NCBI GenBank assembly: GCA_025210525.1
Contig: JAOARP010000047.1
Coordinates: 1-64,000 of the forward strand
Source of the DNA: Marinisporobacter sp.
Lineage (GTDB): Bacteria; Bacillota; Clostridia; Peptostreptococcales; Thermotaleaceae
Length of the DNA: 64,000 nucleotides
Direction of reading: 5' to 3'
Positions within the stretch are counted from its first letter, which is position 1; the number at the start of each line of letters is the position of its first letter. The notes beneath the pieces were generated by a model that saw nothing but the letters and a program-made list of their open reading frames with translations, searched no databases and had not been told where the DNA came from. Shown one piece after another: positions 36,436 to 45,317 of this stretch. The position numbers and the translations under genes are program-made.

Positions 36436-37974
36436 TTATTTTACTTGCTTGATCACATCAATAATACTGCCATCACGATATTCTACAATACCAACAATTC
36501 TTTCTAAATATTCTATAGGTTTTCCTTTTCCTACAATTTTTTCTGCCTTTTCCTTTAATTCTTCTATTGTAAAAATAGGTAAATCTGTATTTTCAAAGGC
36601 TTCAACCAGATCTTTTCTTTTTGGATTGATAGCAATTCCTCTATCTGTTACCAATATGTCTACCGTCTCCCCTGGTGTAATCACTGTATTTACCCTATCA
36701 ACTACTGTTGGTATTCTTCCTCTAATAAGAGGTGCTACAATAATAGATAATTTTGAAGCCGCTGCTGTATCCGAGTGTCCTCCTGATGCTCCTCTGATTA
36801 CGCCATCAGAACCTGTTATTACATTTACATGAAAATTTGTATCTATCTCTAGTGCACTTAAAATAACAATATCTAATTGATTCGCAATACAACCTTTGTT
36901 ATGAGGATTTGCATAAAAGGATGCATCAATTTCATGATGATTCGGATTCTTAATAATAGATTCACAAGCCACCAAATCAAAGCTTTGTACATCAAATAAC
37001 TTTTCAATCAATCCTTCCTCATACATCTCTACCATAGGTTTTGTAATGCCTCCTAAGGCAAATCTAGCTTTTATATTTCTATCCCTCATCTCTTCCTTTA
37101 AAAATCTTGTTACAGCTAAGGATGATCCCCCTGAACCTGTTTGGAATGAAAATCCATCTTTAAAATAAGGGGAATTGACTATGAATTTACTGGCATATTT
37201 AGCGATTAGTAATTCCTTTGGATTCTTTGTAAAACGTGTTGCCCCTGATGCAATTCCCTTTGGATCTCCAACAGATTCCACCTTTATGACATAATCTACC
37301 TCTGTTTGTGAAATACTAGCTGGAAAATTGGGATAGGGCACTAAATCATCTGTAATCATTACCACTTGATCTGCATAAGCTGCATCCACTTTAGCATAAC
37401 CTAAAGATCCACAAATGGTATTTTCTCCTTTTCCTCTTGCATTTCCATAGGAGTCACAGGATGGTGCTCCTAAAAATGCCACATCAATCTTAATTTCTCC
37501 CCCTTCAATAGCTCTTGCTCTTCCTCCATGAGAACGAATGACAATAGGTTTTTCCATCAAGCCATTAGAAATTTCCTCTGCTAATCTTCCTCTCACACCA
37601 CTTGTATGAATCCCTGTAATGACACCGTTTTTCATATGCTCTACTAATGGCTCATGAATCGTTGATAAAGAACTTGGGGCAATGGTAATATCTTTTATTC
37701 CCATTTGTGCAATGGTGTCTACAACATTATTGAGAATATAATCTCCATTTCTAAAATGATGATGAAAAGAAATGGTCATTCCATCCTTTAATCCAACTTT
37801 TTTGATTAATTCTTCTAAACTATCTACTACCTTACTTTCACTAGGCTTTACTTGCTTTAATAAAGGAGCTATTTTTCTCCCTACAGGTTCTTTACTAAAA
37901 GGGGAAGAATAATTGATTACCTCATCATACCAAACAACCTCCTCTGGAATCTCACGTCCAATTGCATTCTTCAT
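36436..37974 (-). CDS. citF: Citrate lyase alpha subunit (citrate:acetyl-ACP transferase)
   Basis: A 512-residue CoA-transferase-like subunit that exchanges acetyl for citryl on the acyl carrier CitD. Seen: MTISFHHHFRNGDYI, GIHTSGVRGRLAEEISNG, DVAFLGAPSCDSYGNARG, FQTGSGGSSLAVTRFL and NVITGSDGVIRGASGGHSDT. Length fits. Start at 37974 is 1 base past the citE stop and 9 bases after AAAGGAGG; a GTG three codons earlier also exists. Cytosolic, in complex with CitD and CitE. Confidence 0.95.
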   Translation of the reverse strand: MKNAIGREIPEEVVWYDEVINYSSPFSKEPVGRKIAPLLKQVKPSESKVVDSLEELIKKVGLKDGMTISFHHHFRNGDYILNNVVDTIAQMGIKDITIAPSSLSTIHEPLVEHMKNGVITGIHTSGVRGRLAEEISNGLMEKPIVIRSHGGRARAIEGGEIKIDVAFLGAPSCDSYGNARGKGENTICGSLGYAKVDAAYADQVVMITDDLVPYPNFPASISQTEVDYVIKVESVGDPKGIASGATRFTKNPKELLIAKYASKFIVNSPYFKDGFSFQTGSGGSSLAVTRFLKEEMRDRNIKARFALGGITKPMVEMYEEGLIEKLFDVQSFDLVACESIIKNPNHHEIDASFYANPHNKGCIANQLDIVILSALEIDTNFHVNVITGSDGVIRGASGGHSDTAAASKLSIIVAPLIRGRIPTVVDRVNTVITPGETVDILVTDRGIAINPKRKDLVEAFENTDLPIFTIEELKEKAEKIVGKGKPIEYLERIVGIVEYRDGSIIDVIKQVK

Positions 37975-37975
37975 A

Positions 37976-38863
37976 TTATTCACCCTCCTTTATAAGTCCT
38001 GACATTTTAGCAAGTTCTAATACTCTTTCTGCCCTTTCTACAATTGGCTTATCAACCATTTTTCCATTTAAAGAGATCACTCCTGAACCTTTTTCATTGG
38101 CTTCTTCAATAGCTCTCATCACTTTCTTCGCATGATCAATTTCTTTCTCAGTAGGTGCATAAATTTCATGAACTGGACCAATTTGTCTTGGATTAATAAT
38201 TGATTTTCCATCAAATCCAAGCTGTTTGATCAGCTTTACTTCTTCACGGAAGCCCTCTTCATTATTCACATCAGAATAAACTGTATCAAGAGCATAAATT
38301 CCTGCGGCTCGAGCAGCTATTAATATTTGACTTCTTGCCATTAATAACTCAATTCCTTCTGGACTTCTTTTGGTCTTCATATTTGTAACATAATCTTCTG
38401 CTCCTATAGCAATTCCCATCAGTCTTTTACTTGCTGTAGCTATTTCTACTGCATTGATAATTCCTAAAGGACTTTCAATAGCTCCCATCATCTTTGTTGA
38501 ACCTATCTTTTTTCCTATCTTCTTTTCCACTTCTTCTATAATTTTTTCTACCTCTATTACATCTTCCTTCGTCTCTGTCTTTGGTAGTCGAATGACATCT
38601 ACTCCAGCACGTACCATGGCCTCTATATCACTACGTCCATAAGGAGAATCTAGCCCATTGATTCTTACAACAATTTCTACACCTTCATAATCCATACTTT
38701 TTACTGCGTTATATACTAATAATCTTGCTGCATCCTTTTCTGCAAGAGAGATAGAATCTTCCAAGTCAAACATCAAAGAATCTGCTCCATAAATATGAGC
38801 ATCTGTCAGCATTCCAGGGTTATTACCAGGAACATACATCATGGTCCTTCTTAGCTTTTGCAT
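37976..38863 (-). CDS. citE: Citrate lyase beta subunit (citryl-ACP lyase)
   Basis: A 295-residue TIM-barrel that splits citryl-ACP to acetyl-ACP and oxaloacetate. LRRTMMYVPGNNPGML starts the protein, SLMFDLEDSI (Mg-binding), VVRINGLDSPYG, IRLPKTE, GAIESPLGIINAVEI and IGAEDYVTNM follow. The ATG directly adjoins the citD stop, implying translational coupling. Confidence 0.95.
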   Translation of the reverse strand: MQKLRRTMMYVPGNNPGMLTDAHIYGADSLMFDLEDSISLAEKDAARLLVYNAVKSMDYEGVEIVVRINGLDSPYGRSDIEAMVRAGVDVIRLPKTETKEDVIEVEKIIEEVEKKIGKKIGSTKMMGAIESPLGIINAVEIATASKRLMGIAIGAEDYVTNMKTKRSPEGIELLMARSQILIAARAAGIYALDTVYSDVNNEEGFREEVKLIKQLGFDGKSIINPRQIGPVHEIYAPTEKEIDHAKKVMRAIEEANEKGSGVISLNGKMVDKPIVERAERVLELAKMSGLIKEGE

Positions 38864-39160
38864 CTATAATAACCCCCAATCTATATCATTTTCTTTTTTC
38901 ATGGCACGCATTACTGCACTTTGGACACGAGCACGAATGGTGCAATCTAATGCTCCTCGATCCATTGCTCGAACAGTAACATTTGCTACTTTCATACCTT
39001 CTAATGTTTCTAAAATCACTGCCTTAATTTGTTCTCCAAATTGTTTTTGTACAGTACTATCAAGATATATTTGAATACCTGATTCTTGACTTTTCCCTAT
39101 TACTACATGAATATCACTAGATTCCATTGTTCCAGCCATTCCTGTTTGAATTATTTCCAC
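38864..39160 (-). CDS. citD: Citrate lyase acyl carrier protein (gamma subunit)
   Basis: A 98-residue carrier. AGTMESSDIHVVIG near the N-terminus carries the prosthetic-group serine (Ser14 by analogy with the Klebsiella protein), and VRAMDRGALDCTIRARV is the conserved C-terminal block. Start is GTG after AAGGGGGGATTCAT. Seventeen bases after citC. Confidence 0.93.
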   Translation of the reverse strand: MEIIQTGMAGTMESSDIHVVIGKSQESGIQIYLDSTVQKQFGEQIKAVILETLEGMKVANVTVRAMDRGALDCTIRARVQSAVMRAMKKENDIDWGLL

Positions 39161-39177
39161 ATGAATCCCCCCTTAGA

Positions 39178-40224
39178 TCAGTGCCTTCTTTCAACTGTTT
39201 GTATTTTTTGAATAACTTTTTTCCCTTCTTCTGAGTTTAAAAAATTGTATGTAGCTTCAGGAACAAAAGCTTTTATCTTTTCAATATCCCCTTTCCCTAT
39301 AAAATCCCTCACTTTCGATGCACTAATGGTTTCATTGTTTATTGATTTCCTTGGAATCTCCCTTACCTCTATGCCACATTTAGGCAATAGCTCCTTCATC
39401 ACTTGATTGTATTGATTCGTCATTTCACAATAAGGCTCTTCTCCCACATATCGCTTACTAATCCCTAAACAAGGAGCAATATGATTTGAAAAAATCTTAA
39501 GGTCTAACATTGCATGAGTTTTAACGATTTCACTAGGTTCTTTTATGAAGTAGGAAGGAAATGTAGCATTTGAGATTATATAATTCCCCCCTTCATGGAG
39601 AGTAATATTTTTTATATGCTTCGTTCCTTCTTCCATCAATCTTTTACGAAACTTATAGGGAAAACTAGATAAATCAGAAGATACAATAAATACATGTACA
39701 TGCTCACTTTCCTCTGCTGCTCTTTCAATGAGATAAAGATGTCCCTTTGTAAATGGATTGCTATTCATAACAATAGCACTTATTTTCTTTCCTTCTACCT
39801 TATATTTTTCTAATTGGTTTAAATGCTTTTGTATTCCATCAGATCTATTTTCCATTAAGATTACTTTTCCATTGACTTCTTCAATCCTATGAAATCCCAT
39901 AAATTGAAAACTTTTTTGAGCAGAAGGCTTTGTGTATACAAACAAATGATTTCTTCCTAGCATATATTGCATGCGAACCAATTCATTCATCAATAAATTC
40001 AATATATTTGTGCCTTGGTAAGCTTCCTCTACAGCTATACATCTTAAAGTATTTCCTTTAATAGACCCTGTGCCTATTAAAATTTCTCCATCATAAACTC
40101 CCACACTGTCTTCTAACCCTGAGTCAAGGGTAAGATGATTTCTTTTTAATAGACTGAGCACCTGATCCTTTATTTTTTTTTCATCCATATATATTTTTTC
40201 AATGTGAAAATCATGATAGGACAT
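39178..40224 (-). CDS. citC: [Citrate lyase] acetate ligase
   Basis: A 348-residue enzyme that acetylates the thiol of the CitD prosthetic group with ATP, switching the lyase on. The N-terminal third is GNAT-like (RCIAVEEAYQGTNILNLLMN), and the rest is a nucleotidyltransferase with AIVMNSNPFTKGHLYLIERA (the HxGH-like block) and NETISASKVRDFIGKGD (the ISxSxxR-like block). ATG at 40224 follows AAAGGAGAAGTG. First gene of the citCDEFX-tctCBA operon. Confidence 0.94.
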   Translation of the reverse strand: MSYHDFHIEKIYMDEKKIKDQVLSLLKRNHLTLDSGLEDSVGVYDGEILIGTGSIKGNTLRCIAVEEAYQGTNILNLLMNELVRMQYMLGRNHLFVYTKPSAQKSFQFMGFHRIEEVNGKVILMENRSDGIQKHLNQLEKYKVEGKKISAIVMNSNPFTKGHLYLIERAAEESEHVHVFIVSSDLSSFPYKFRKRLMEEGTKHIKNITLHEGGNYIISNATFPSYFIKEPSEIVKTHAMLDLKIFSNHIAPCLGISKRYVGEEPYCEMTNQYNQVMKELLPKCGIEVREIPRKSINNETISASKVRDFIGKGDIEKIKAFVPEATYNFLNSEEGKKVIQKIQTVERRH

Positions 40225-40244
40225 ATTCACTTCTCCTTTTTAAA

Positions 40245-40302
40245 AACAAAAATCAAAAAAGGTCAATATACAAAACTTAAGAAGTTTTATATATTGACCT
40301 TT
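40245..40302 (-). terminator. Leader terminator (attenuator) in front of citC
   Basis: AAAGGTCAATATA and AAAACTT pair with AAGTTTT and TATATTGACCTTT, a 20-pair stem with one mismatch and a 3-base loop (40258-40302). The minus strand continues TTTTTTGATTTTTG. It lies inside the transcript, between the promoter at 40461-40489 and the citC ribosome site, so it must be read through for expression. Confidence 0.8.
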
Positions 40303-40454
40303 GAAAGCGTAATTACTTATTATCTTTCGCCTTGTCAACGAGATCATTCAATTGTATTTAAATGTTTCATTCATTTCCAAATACCTTATCTTGTTGATGG
40401 TCTACTAAAAGTATCTATCACAAGCTTAAGCTGTTTATCTTGGAAACGTTTTCT
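40303..40454 (-). other. Untranslated leader of the cit-tct operon
   Basis: About 150 bases between the predicted start and the leader terminator. No known riboswitch class was recognised; T-box, S-box, L-box and c-di-GMP landmarks are absent. Short GAAAG/CTTTC and related self-complementary words exist. It should hold an antiterminator or a protein/RNA target. Confidence 0.5.
40440..40454. promoter_or_regulatory. cre box (CcpA) at the citC promoter
   Basis: TTGGAAACGTTTTCT on the plus strand matches the cre consensus WTGNAANCGNWNNCW at every position. It covers the predicted transcription start of the cit operon, so CcpA would block initiation when preferred sugars are present. Confidence 0.8.
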
Positions 40455-40460
40455 AGGCTC

Positions 40461-40489
40461 ATTATACTTCACATTTTTTCAAAATGCAA
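40461..40489 (-). promoter_or_regulatory. Promoter of the cit-tct operon
   Basis: Minus strand TTGCAT (40484-40489), 17 bases, TATAAT (40461-40466). Lies between citG and citC, so citC-tctA can be expressed without citG. Confidence 0.8.
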
Positions 40490-40512
40490 GCTTTTTATAA
40501 AAATTCGTCAAA

Positions 40513-41382
40513 TTACAATTGTTCTACCAAATAAAGCATGATGGTAATAGCTAGTAAATCTGCTGCACCTCCAGGGCTTACCCAGTTATCTATACACCAC
40601 ACATCAAAGGCTTCCATACTTTCTAATCCATCTTCAGAGAAAACGCCGCCTTTTTCGAAAATATTTTTTGCCATCATCTGTACCTTTTTTAACATGGCTA
40701 AATCATGCCTTCCAAGAATATTAGAATCTTCCGTATAAACCATCAAAGCTAATAATACCTGTATAAACCTTTCATTCAAAGTCCCTTTTTCAGCTTTCAT
40801 TAATTCCTTCAGCAACGGAAGTCCATAAGTACAAACGGTTTTAAATCCAGAAGCAACTTCTCCCCTGATACCCATTGTCCCATATTTTATATATAATCGT
40901 TCTCCATAAGTCAAAGACTTACCAAAAGCTTTTTTCTTTAATTCCTCATCTACTAATTCCTTGGTCATGAGCTTTACTTGCTTACAAATTTCATTAGAAG
41001 ACCGATGACTATTTTCTTTCTTTTGGTAAAGAAACCCTATCACAGCAGATATAATTCCTAATGAAAAAATAAGACCTTTATGAGTATTGACTCCCTTTGT
41101 TACCTCGAACATTTTTTCTTCGCCCATCTTTCCTATAGGGCGAATAACTTGAAGCAATCCTTTGATCTCTCCACTATATCTCATTCCCGCTAATGTACAT
41201 TCATAAAAAACTTTTCCTAAAGCTGTACTACTATCAACAAATGTGAAAAAATCCATATCATTATGAGCGCCATTATTTTTTCGATCTACAAGTCCTGGCT
41301 TAGGGGTTGCTGATACTTCATATAAAAGAGCACGCACTGCAATAGCTTCTATTTCTCTTGCGAATTTTTCTTGATTATTCAT
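40513..41382 (-). CDS. citG: Triphosphoribosyl-dephospho-CoA synthase
   Basis: A 289-residue enzyme that makes 2'-(5''-triphosphoribosyl)-3'-dephospho-CoA, the prosthetic-group precursor for citrate lyase. EVSATPKPGLVDRKNNGAHND is represented near the N-terminus (its parts EVSATPKPGLVDR and GAHNDMDFFTF), with GVNTHKGLIFSLG, YGTMGIRGEVASGF and a late WVSPGGAADLLAITI. Length matches. It is 126 bases upstream of the cit promoter region's cre-bearing leader and has its own ribosome site. Confidence 0.93.
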   Translation of the reverse strand: MNNQEKFAREIEAIAVRALLYEVSATPKPGLVDRKNNGAHNDMDFFTFVDSSTALGKVFYECTLAGMRYSGEIKGLLQVIRPIGKMGEEKMFEVTKGVNTHKGLIFSLGIISAVIGFLYQKKENSHRSSNEICKQVKLMTKELVDEELKKKAFGKSLTYGERLYIKYGTMGIRGEVASGFKTVCTYGLPLLKELMKAEKGTLNERFIQVLLALMVYTEDSNILGRHDLAMLKKVQMMAKNIFEKGGVFSEDGLESMEAFDVWCIDNWVSPGGAADLLAITIMLYLVEQL

Positions 41383-41569
41383 CTAATCTCTCCTAAATTT
41401 CATCAAATTTAAAGGATCAGTGCCCTTTTATCATATAGGATTATTAGAAATTTTTCAACAATTCATTTTTTCTATTTTTTAAATTTCAAACTTTATTTAA
41501 TCAGTATAAATATATCCTTTTAAATCAAAAATAAAAATATATTCTATATAAAGAAAGGAATTCACACTC

Positions 41570-42145
41570 ATGTTAAATGAAAATTTTATATCCAAAATAC
41601 TATCCATTATTCTTACAATCGTTCTTTTTTTTAGCTCTATTAAATTCTTTATGAAAAAAGAATTCTCTCTCGTTTTTTATGTAGTTTTTGTATATATCGT
41701 TTATATCATTTTACTTTATTTTGAATATAGAAAAAAATATAAAATACAACCTTATATAAAAATACTCCTAGTTTCTGCTATTATCATAGATGTTGTATGG
41801 GGATTTTATCTTGATCTTTACGATACCTCTAGTTGGTTTGATAAGCTTTTGCATCTGTTTGGATGTTTTTGCTTTACACTTGTTTTTGTTTCAATCATTC
41901 ATTCACGTGTGAAAATTTTATCCCCTTCCAAAACAATTATTTTTATTTTTATAACCTCCTTAGGAGTCGCTTCTGGTGTTTTTTATGAGCTTATTGAATT
42001 TGTATTAGATATAGTTATAAAAACAAAAACTCAAAATGGCTTAGTAGATACCAACTTAGATTTACTATTTGATACCTTCGGCTCTATGGCTGCTGCTTGT
42101 TTGATTTTATACAGAAAGGTAGGGATCTATATACAAAACAAATAA
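41570..42145 (+). CDS. YjdF-like (DUF2238) membrane protein
   Basis: A 191-residue membrane protein with about six spans. SWFDKLLHLFGCFCFTLVFV, GVFYELIEF and GLVDTNLDLLFDTFGSMAAA are the conserved blocks of the DUF2238/YjdF family: a His and several acidic residues inside spans. Role unknown; an enzyme site in the membrane is possible. It stands alone. ATG follows AAGAAAGGAATTC. Confidence 0.72.
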   Translation: MLNENFISKILSIILTIVLFFSSIKFFMKKEFSLVFYVVFVYIVYIILLYFEYRKKYKIQPYIKILLVSAIIIDVVWGFYLDLYDTSSWFDKLLHLFGCFCFTLVFVSIIHSRVKILSPSKTIIFIFITSLGVASGVFYELIEFVLDIVIKTKTQNGLVDTNLDLLFDTFGSMAAACLILYRKVGIYIQNK

Positions 42146-42224
42146 ACTTTTTATATCGTTTCATCCATCTATAAATTTCTTATTTATATATTCAATTTGC
42201 ATTATTCTATGAAAAAACACCTGA

Positions 42225-43055
42225 CTACATGTCAAGTGCTTGTTTCAATAATTTAATCTCTTCTCCATGTCCTTTTACATCATTCGGTGTTTCTAGTATA
42301 AAAGGTAGATGTGCTAATTTGGGATGAGTGATGATGTTTATAATAGGTTCTAAACCTATTAATCCTTGTCCTATTAATTCATGTCTATCTTTATTACTAC
42401 CTAATCCATGTTTTGTATCATTTAAATGAAATGCTTTAACTCTTTCTAGCCCGATCATATCATCTATTTTTTCTATAACTCCATCTAAATCATTTACAAG
42501 ATCATAGCCACTTGAATACAAATGACAAGAATCTAAGCATACACCTATTTTTTCATAATTTACCCCATCTATAATTTGTCTAAGCTCTTCAAGGCTTCTT
42601 CCCACTTCTGTTCCTTTTCCACTCATAGATTCTAGTAAAATCCAAGTATCTGTATCTTTTCTTATAGATTCATTCAAAGCACCGATAATCTGCTGTGTCG
42701 CTTTTTCTATCCCTTGTCCTGTATGGGATCCAGGATGGAAATTATATAAGCTATTGGGAATCTGTGCTAACCTTTCTAAATCATCTTTTAACATGTTCTT
42801 GGCAAATTCACGAATGTCTGGCTTAGCTGAGCATAAATTCATCGTATAAGGTGCATGAGCAAGAATAGGTGCAAAATTATTTAGTTCCATAACCTCTTTT
42901 GCTTTTTTTATATCTTCTAAATCAAGGGCTTTTGCTTTTCCCCCCCTTGGGTTCCTGGTAAAAAACTGAAAAGTATTGGCATCTATACTTAATGCCTCCT
43001 GTGCTACTTTATAAAAACCCTTTGATATGGATAAATGACATCCTATATTTAACAT
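42225..43055 (-). CDS. nfo: Endonuclease IV (AP endonuclease)
   Basis: A 276-residue TIM-barrel with three zinc ions that cuts abasic sites. HAPYTMNLCS, YNFHPGSHTG, ILLESMSGKGTEVG, GVCLDSCHLYSSGYD, FHLNDTKHGLGSNKDRHE and LPFILETPND are all present and contain the metal ligands. Length is normal. It is 16 bases downstream of the DUF456 gene. Confidence 0.95.
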   Translation of the reverse strand: MLNIGCHLSISKGFYKVAQEALSIDANTFQFFTRNPRGGKAKALDLEDIKKAKEVMELNNFAPILAHAPYTMNLCSAKPDIREFAKNMLKDDLERLAQIPNSLYNFHPGSHTGQGIEKATQQIIGALNESIRKDTDTWILLESMSGKGTEVGRSLEELRQIIDGVNYEKIGVCLDSCHLYSSGYDLVNDLDGVIEKIDDMIGLERVKAFHLNDTKHGLGSNKDRHELIGQGLIGLEPIINIITHPKLAHLPFILETPNDVKGHGEEIKLLKQALDM

Positions 43056-43071
43056 TTACTTTCCTCCATCT

Positions 43072-43542
43072 CTAACTTAATACTTTTAACAAAAATATTC
43101 CTATCATCGTAAGACCGATTGTTGTATTGACTATTACTCCTAAAATATACCCTATAATCGTTCCTACTCCTGATTTCATAGAATCCTTTAGTTCTTTTCC
43201 ATAATACCATTCTCCAATACATGTACCTACAAATTGACCCATTAGTAAGCCAAAGATATTTAATACAAAAAATCCAATAATTCCTCCTAATATACCTCCA
43301 ATAATCCCCGCTTTTGTGGCTCCAAATTTTTTTGCCCCTAGCATACCGGCCACATAATCAAACACAAAAGCTAAAATAGTAAGGACTCCAAAGAATACAA
43401 TGAATCCCATACTTATTTTCTCAAACTTTGTAAATATTCCATAACCTAGAGTTGATAAAAAGATCAATCCATTTCCAGGGATTCCAGGCACAAAACTCCC
43501 AATAAGACCAATAATCATTAGAAGGATCACTACATATAGCAT
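43072..43542 (-). CDS. DUF456-family membrane protein
   Basis: A 156-residue, glycine-rich membrane protein with about four spans. FVPGIPGNGLIF, VFDYVAGMLGAKKFGATKAG and IGPFLG-like repeats (GGILGGIIGFFVLN) are typical of DUF456. Role unknown. Co-transcribed with nfo by spacing. Confidence 0.78.
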   Translation of the reverse strand: MLYVVILLMIIGLIGSFVPGIPGNGLIFLSTLGYGIFTKFEKISMGFIVFFGVLTILAFVFDYVAGMLGAKKFGATKAGIIGGILGGIIGFFVLNIFGLLMGQFVGTCIGEWYYGKELKDSMKSGVGTIIGYILGVIVNTTIGLTMIGIFLLKVLS

Positions 43543-43670
43543 AAAAACACTCCCTTTTACAATAAAATTTTACCCAATTCTTTTTATTCTAAGCATATTT
43601 TTTGAACAGATTTTAAAAGCTACACATATTATAGTATAGCACGAAATTATTCATTAGCAGGAGGAAAGCT

Positions 43671-44321
43671 ATGACTAAAATTGTTCCAAAAAAATTTGAT
43701 TTTGAATCAGTCAAAGGAATCTCAAAAAATCAACTTACACAACACTATCAATTATATAAAGGCTATGTAAAAAAAATAAACGCCATATGGAAAAAATTAA
43801 AAGAAGAAAAATTTACAAACCCCAATACTACTTATAGCCCTTATCGCTGTTTAAAACTAGGTGAAAGCTATGCACTAAATGGAGTAAAATTACATGAATT
43901 ATATTTTGAAAACTTAGGAGGTAGAAAAAATACTCCCTATGGCAATCTCCTACGTCAAATAAAAAAAGATTTTGGTAGCTACAAAAATTGGGAAAAAGAT
44001 TTATTAGATGCTGGTAAATCTGCTAGAGGATGGGTCATAACAGCTTATGATTTAATAGATGGAAAGATCAGAAATTATCTATCAGATAGTCATGATCAAG
44101 GTGGAATTTGGAATGCATTACCTCTCTTAGTTTTAGATGTATATGAACATGCCTATATGATTGATTTTGGTATTGACAGAAATAAATATCTTGATATTTT
44201 CTTGAAAAACATTAATTGGGCTATAGCTGAAAAAAGATTTAATACCATTTTAAAGCATATAAAAAATCCTAAGCCTCGTCCCTATCCAATCCCTACTCCT
44301 ACACCTTATTTCTTCCAATAA
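43671..44321 (+). CDS. Fe/Mn superoxide dismutase-like protein with proline-rich tail
   Basis: A 216-residue protein. The metal ligands of Fe/Mn SOD are in place: TQHYQLYKGY (His25-like), KLHELYFENLGG (second His), and VLDVYEHAYMIDFG with Asp and His. The WNALPLLVLDVYEHAY region matches the family, although the sequence is divergent and the N-terminus is unusual. A tail PKPRPYPIPTPTPYFFQ follows the fold. In spore formers such SODs are found in the spore coat, and the tail suggests surface placement. It may be an active SOD or a coat protein. Confidence 0.85.
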   Translation: MTKIVPKKFDFESVKGISKNQLTQHYQLYKGYVKKINAIWKKLKEEKFTNPNTTYSPYRCLKLGESYALNGVKLHELYFENLGGRKNTPYGNLLRQIKKDFGSYKNWEKDLLDAGKSARGWVITAYDLIDGKIRNYLSDSHDQGGIWNALPLLVLDVYEHAYMIDFGIDRNKYLDIFLKNINWAIAEKRFNTILKHIKNPKPRPYPIPTPTPYFFQ

Positions 44322-44327
44322 CAAAGC

Positions 44328-44374
44328 AATCCCTGAAAAAGATATCTTCTTTTAAGATACTTTTTCAGGGATTT
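44328..44374. terminator. Bidirectional terminator between sod and ppk2
   Basis: AATCCCTGAAAAA and GATATCTT pair with AAGATAC and TTTTTCAGGGATT around a 4-base T loop; serves both convergent genes. Confidence 0.88.
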
Positions 44375-44377
44375 ATT

Positions 44378-45190
44378 CTATTGATCTTTTTTATTTTCTT
44401 CTTTAGCTACCTTTGAAGCAACATCAGGCACATAATTTTGAGAATTTATTGGAGGTCTAACATATCCATCATTTACTTGCCTTTCTGGGAGCACTATTTT
44501 TTCATAGTCGATTTCTTCATAATCAAATAAGCTAAGTAAATGAGTAATACAATTGATTCTAGCATTTCTTTTTATATCTGAATCGATTACATACCAAGGG
44601 CAAAAACTTGTATCTGTGTATTGGAACATGACATCTTTAGCCTTAGAGTATTCTATCCATCGACTTCTTGCTTGAAGATCCATATCACTTAATTTCCATC
44701 TCTTTGTAGGATCATTGATGCGATCTTGAAATCTTGCTTCTTGCTCTTCATCACTCACCGAAAACCAATATTTAACAATTTTTATTCCCGATCGAATAAG
44801 CATGTTTTCAAATTCTGGAGCTGACCATAAGAATTCCCAATATTCTTCATCTGTACAAAATCCCATTACTCTTTCTACACCTGCTCGATTATACCAGCTT
44901 CTATCAAATAATACGATTTCACCTTTGCTTGGTAAATGTTGTACATATCTTTGAAAGTACCATTGTGTTTGCTCTTTTTCTGTTGGCTTTGGTAAGGCAA
45001 CCACTCTACAAATTCTAGGGTTGAGACTTTCTGTAATTCTCTTAATGGTTCCTCCTTTTCCAGCTGCATCTCGTCCCTCAAAAATAACAACTACTTTTAG
45101 TCCTTCATGTACAACCCATTCTTGTAATTTTACTAGCTCAATTTGTAGTTCTCTTAATTTTTTCTCGTACACCTTTTTCTGAAGTTTCAA
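44378..45190 (-). CDS. ppk2: Polyphosphate kinase 2 family protein
   Basis: A 270-residue P-loop kinase that moves phosphate between polyphosphate and ADP or GDP. The Walker A region is FEGRDAAGKGGTIKRI, the lid has RVVALPKPTEKEQTQWYFQR, and the Walker B region is VLFDRSWYNRAGVERVMG, all class I PPK2 marks. Length fits the class. The start codon is TTG, supported by AAGGGGGCG eight bases upstream. Confidence 0.92.
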   Translation of the reverse strand: MKLQKKVYEKKLRELQIELVKLQEWVVHEGLKVVVIFEGRDAAGKGGTIKRITESLNPRICRVVALPKPTEKEQTQWYFQRYVQHLPSKGEIVLFDRSWYNRAGVERVMGFCTDEEYWEFLWSAPEFENMLIRSGIKIVKYWFSVSDEEQEARFQDRINDPTKRWKLSDMDLQARSRWIEYSKAKDVMFQYTDTSFCPWYVIDSDIKRNARINCITHLLSLFDYEEIDYEKIVLPERQVNDGYVRPPINSQNYVPDVASKVAKEENKKDQ

Positions 45191-45274
45191 CTCAATCGCC
45201 CCCTTATCTTTATATGTACCTCATATTAAATTCCTCTAAACATATTTATCGTAATTTTCCAAAAATTTATATTT

Positions 45275-45306
45275 AAAAAAAAGCAGCACTTATTCACTGC
45301 TTTTTT
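45275..45306 (-). terminator. Terminator of the TGS-uridine kinase gene
   Basis: AAAAAAGCAG / CTGCTTTTTT around a 10-base loop; strong T run on the minus strand. Confidence 0.85.
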
Positions 45307-45317
45307 ATTAGAGAGCT

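Noticed and set aside
36362-36832. Plus-strand frame of 156 residues
   Set aside because: Antisense to citX and citF, no ribosome site, no recognisable domain.
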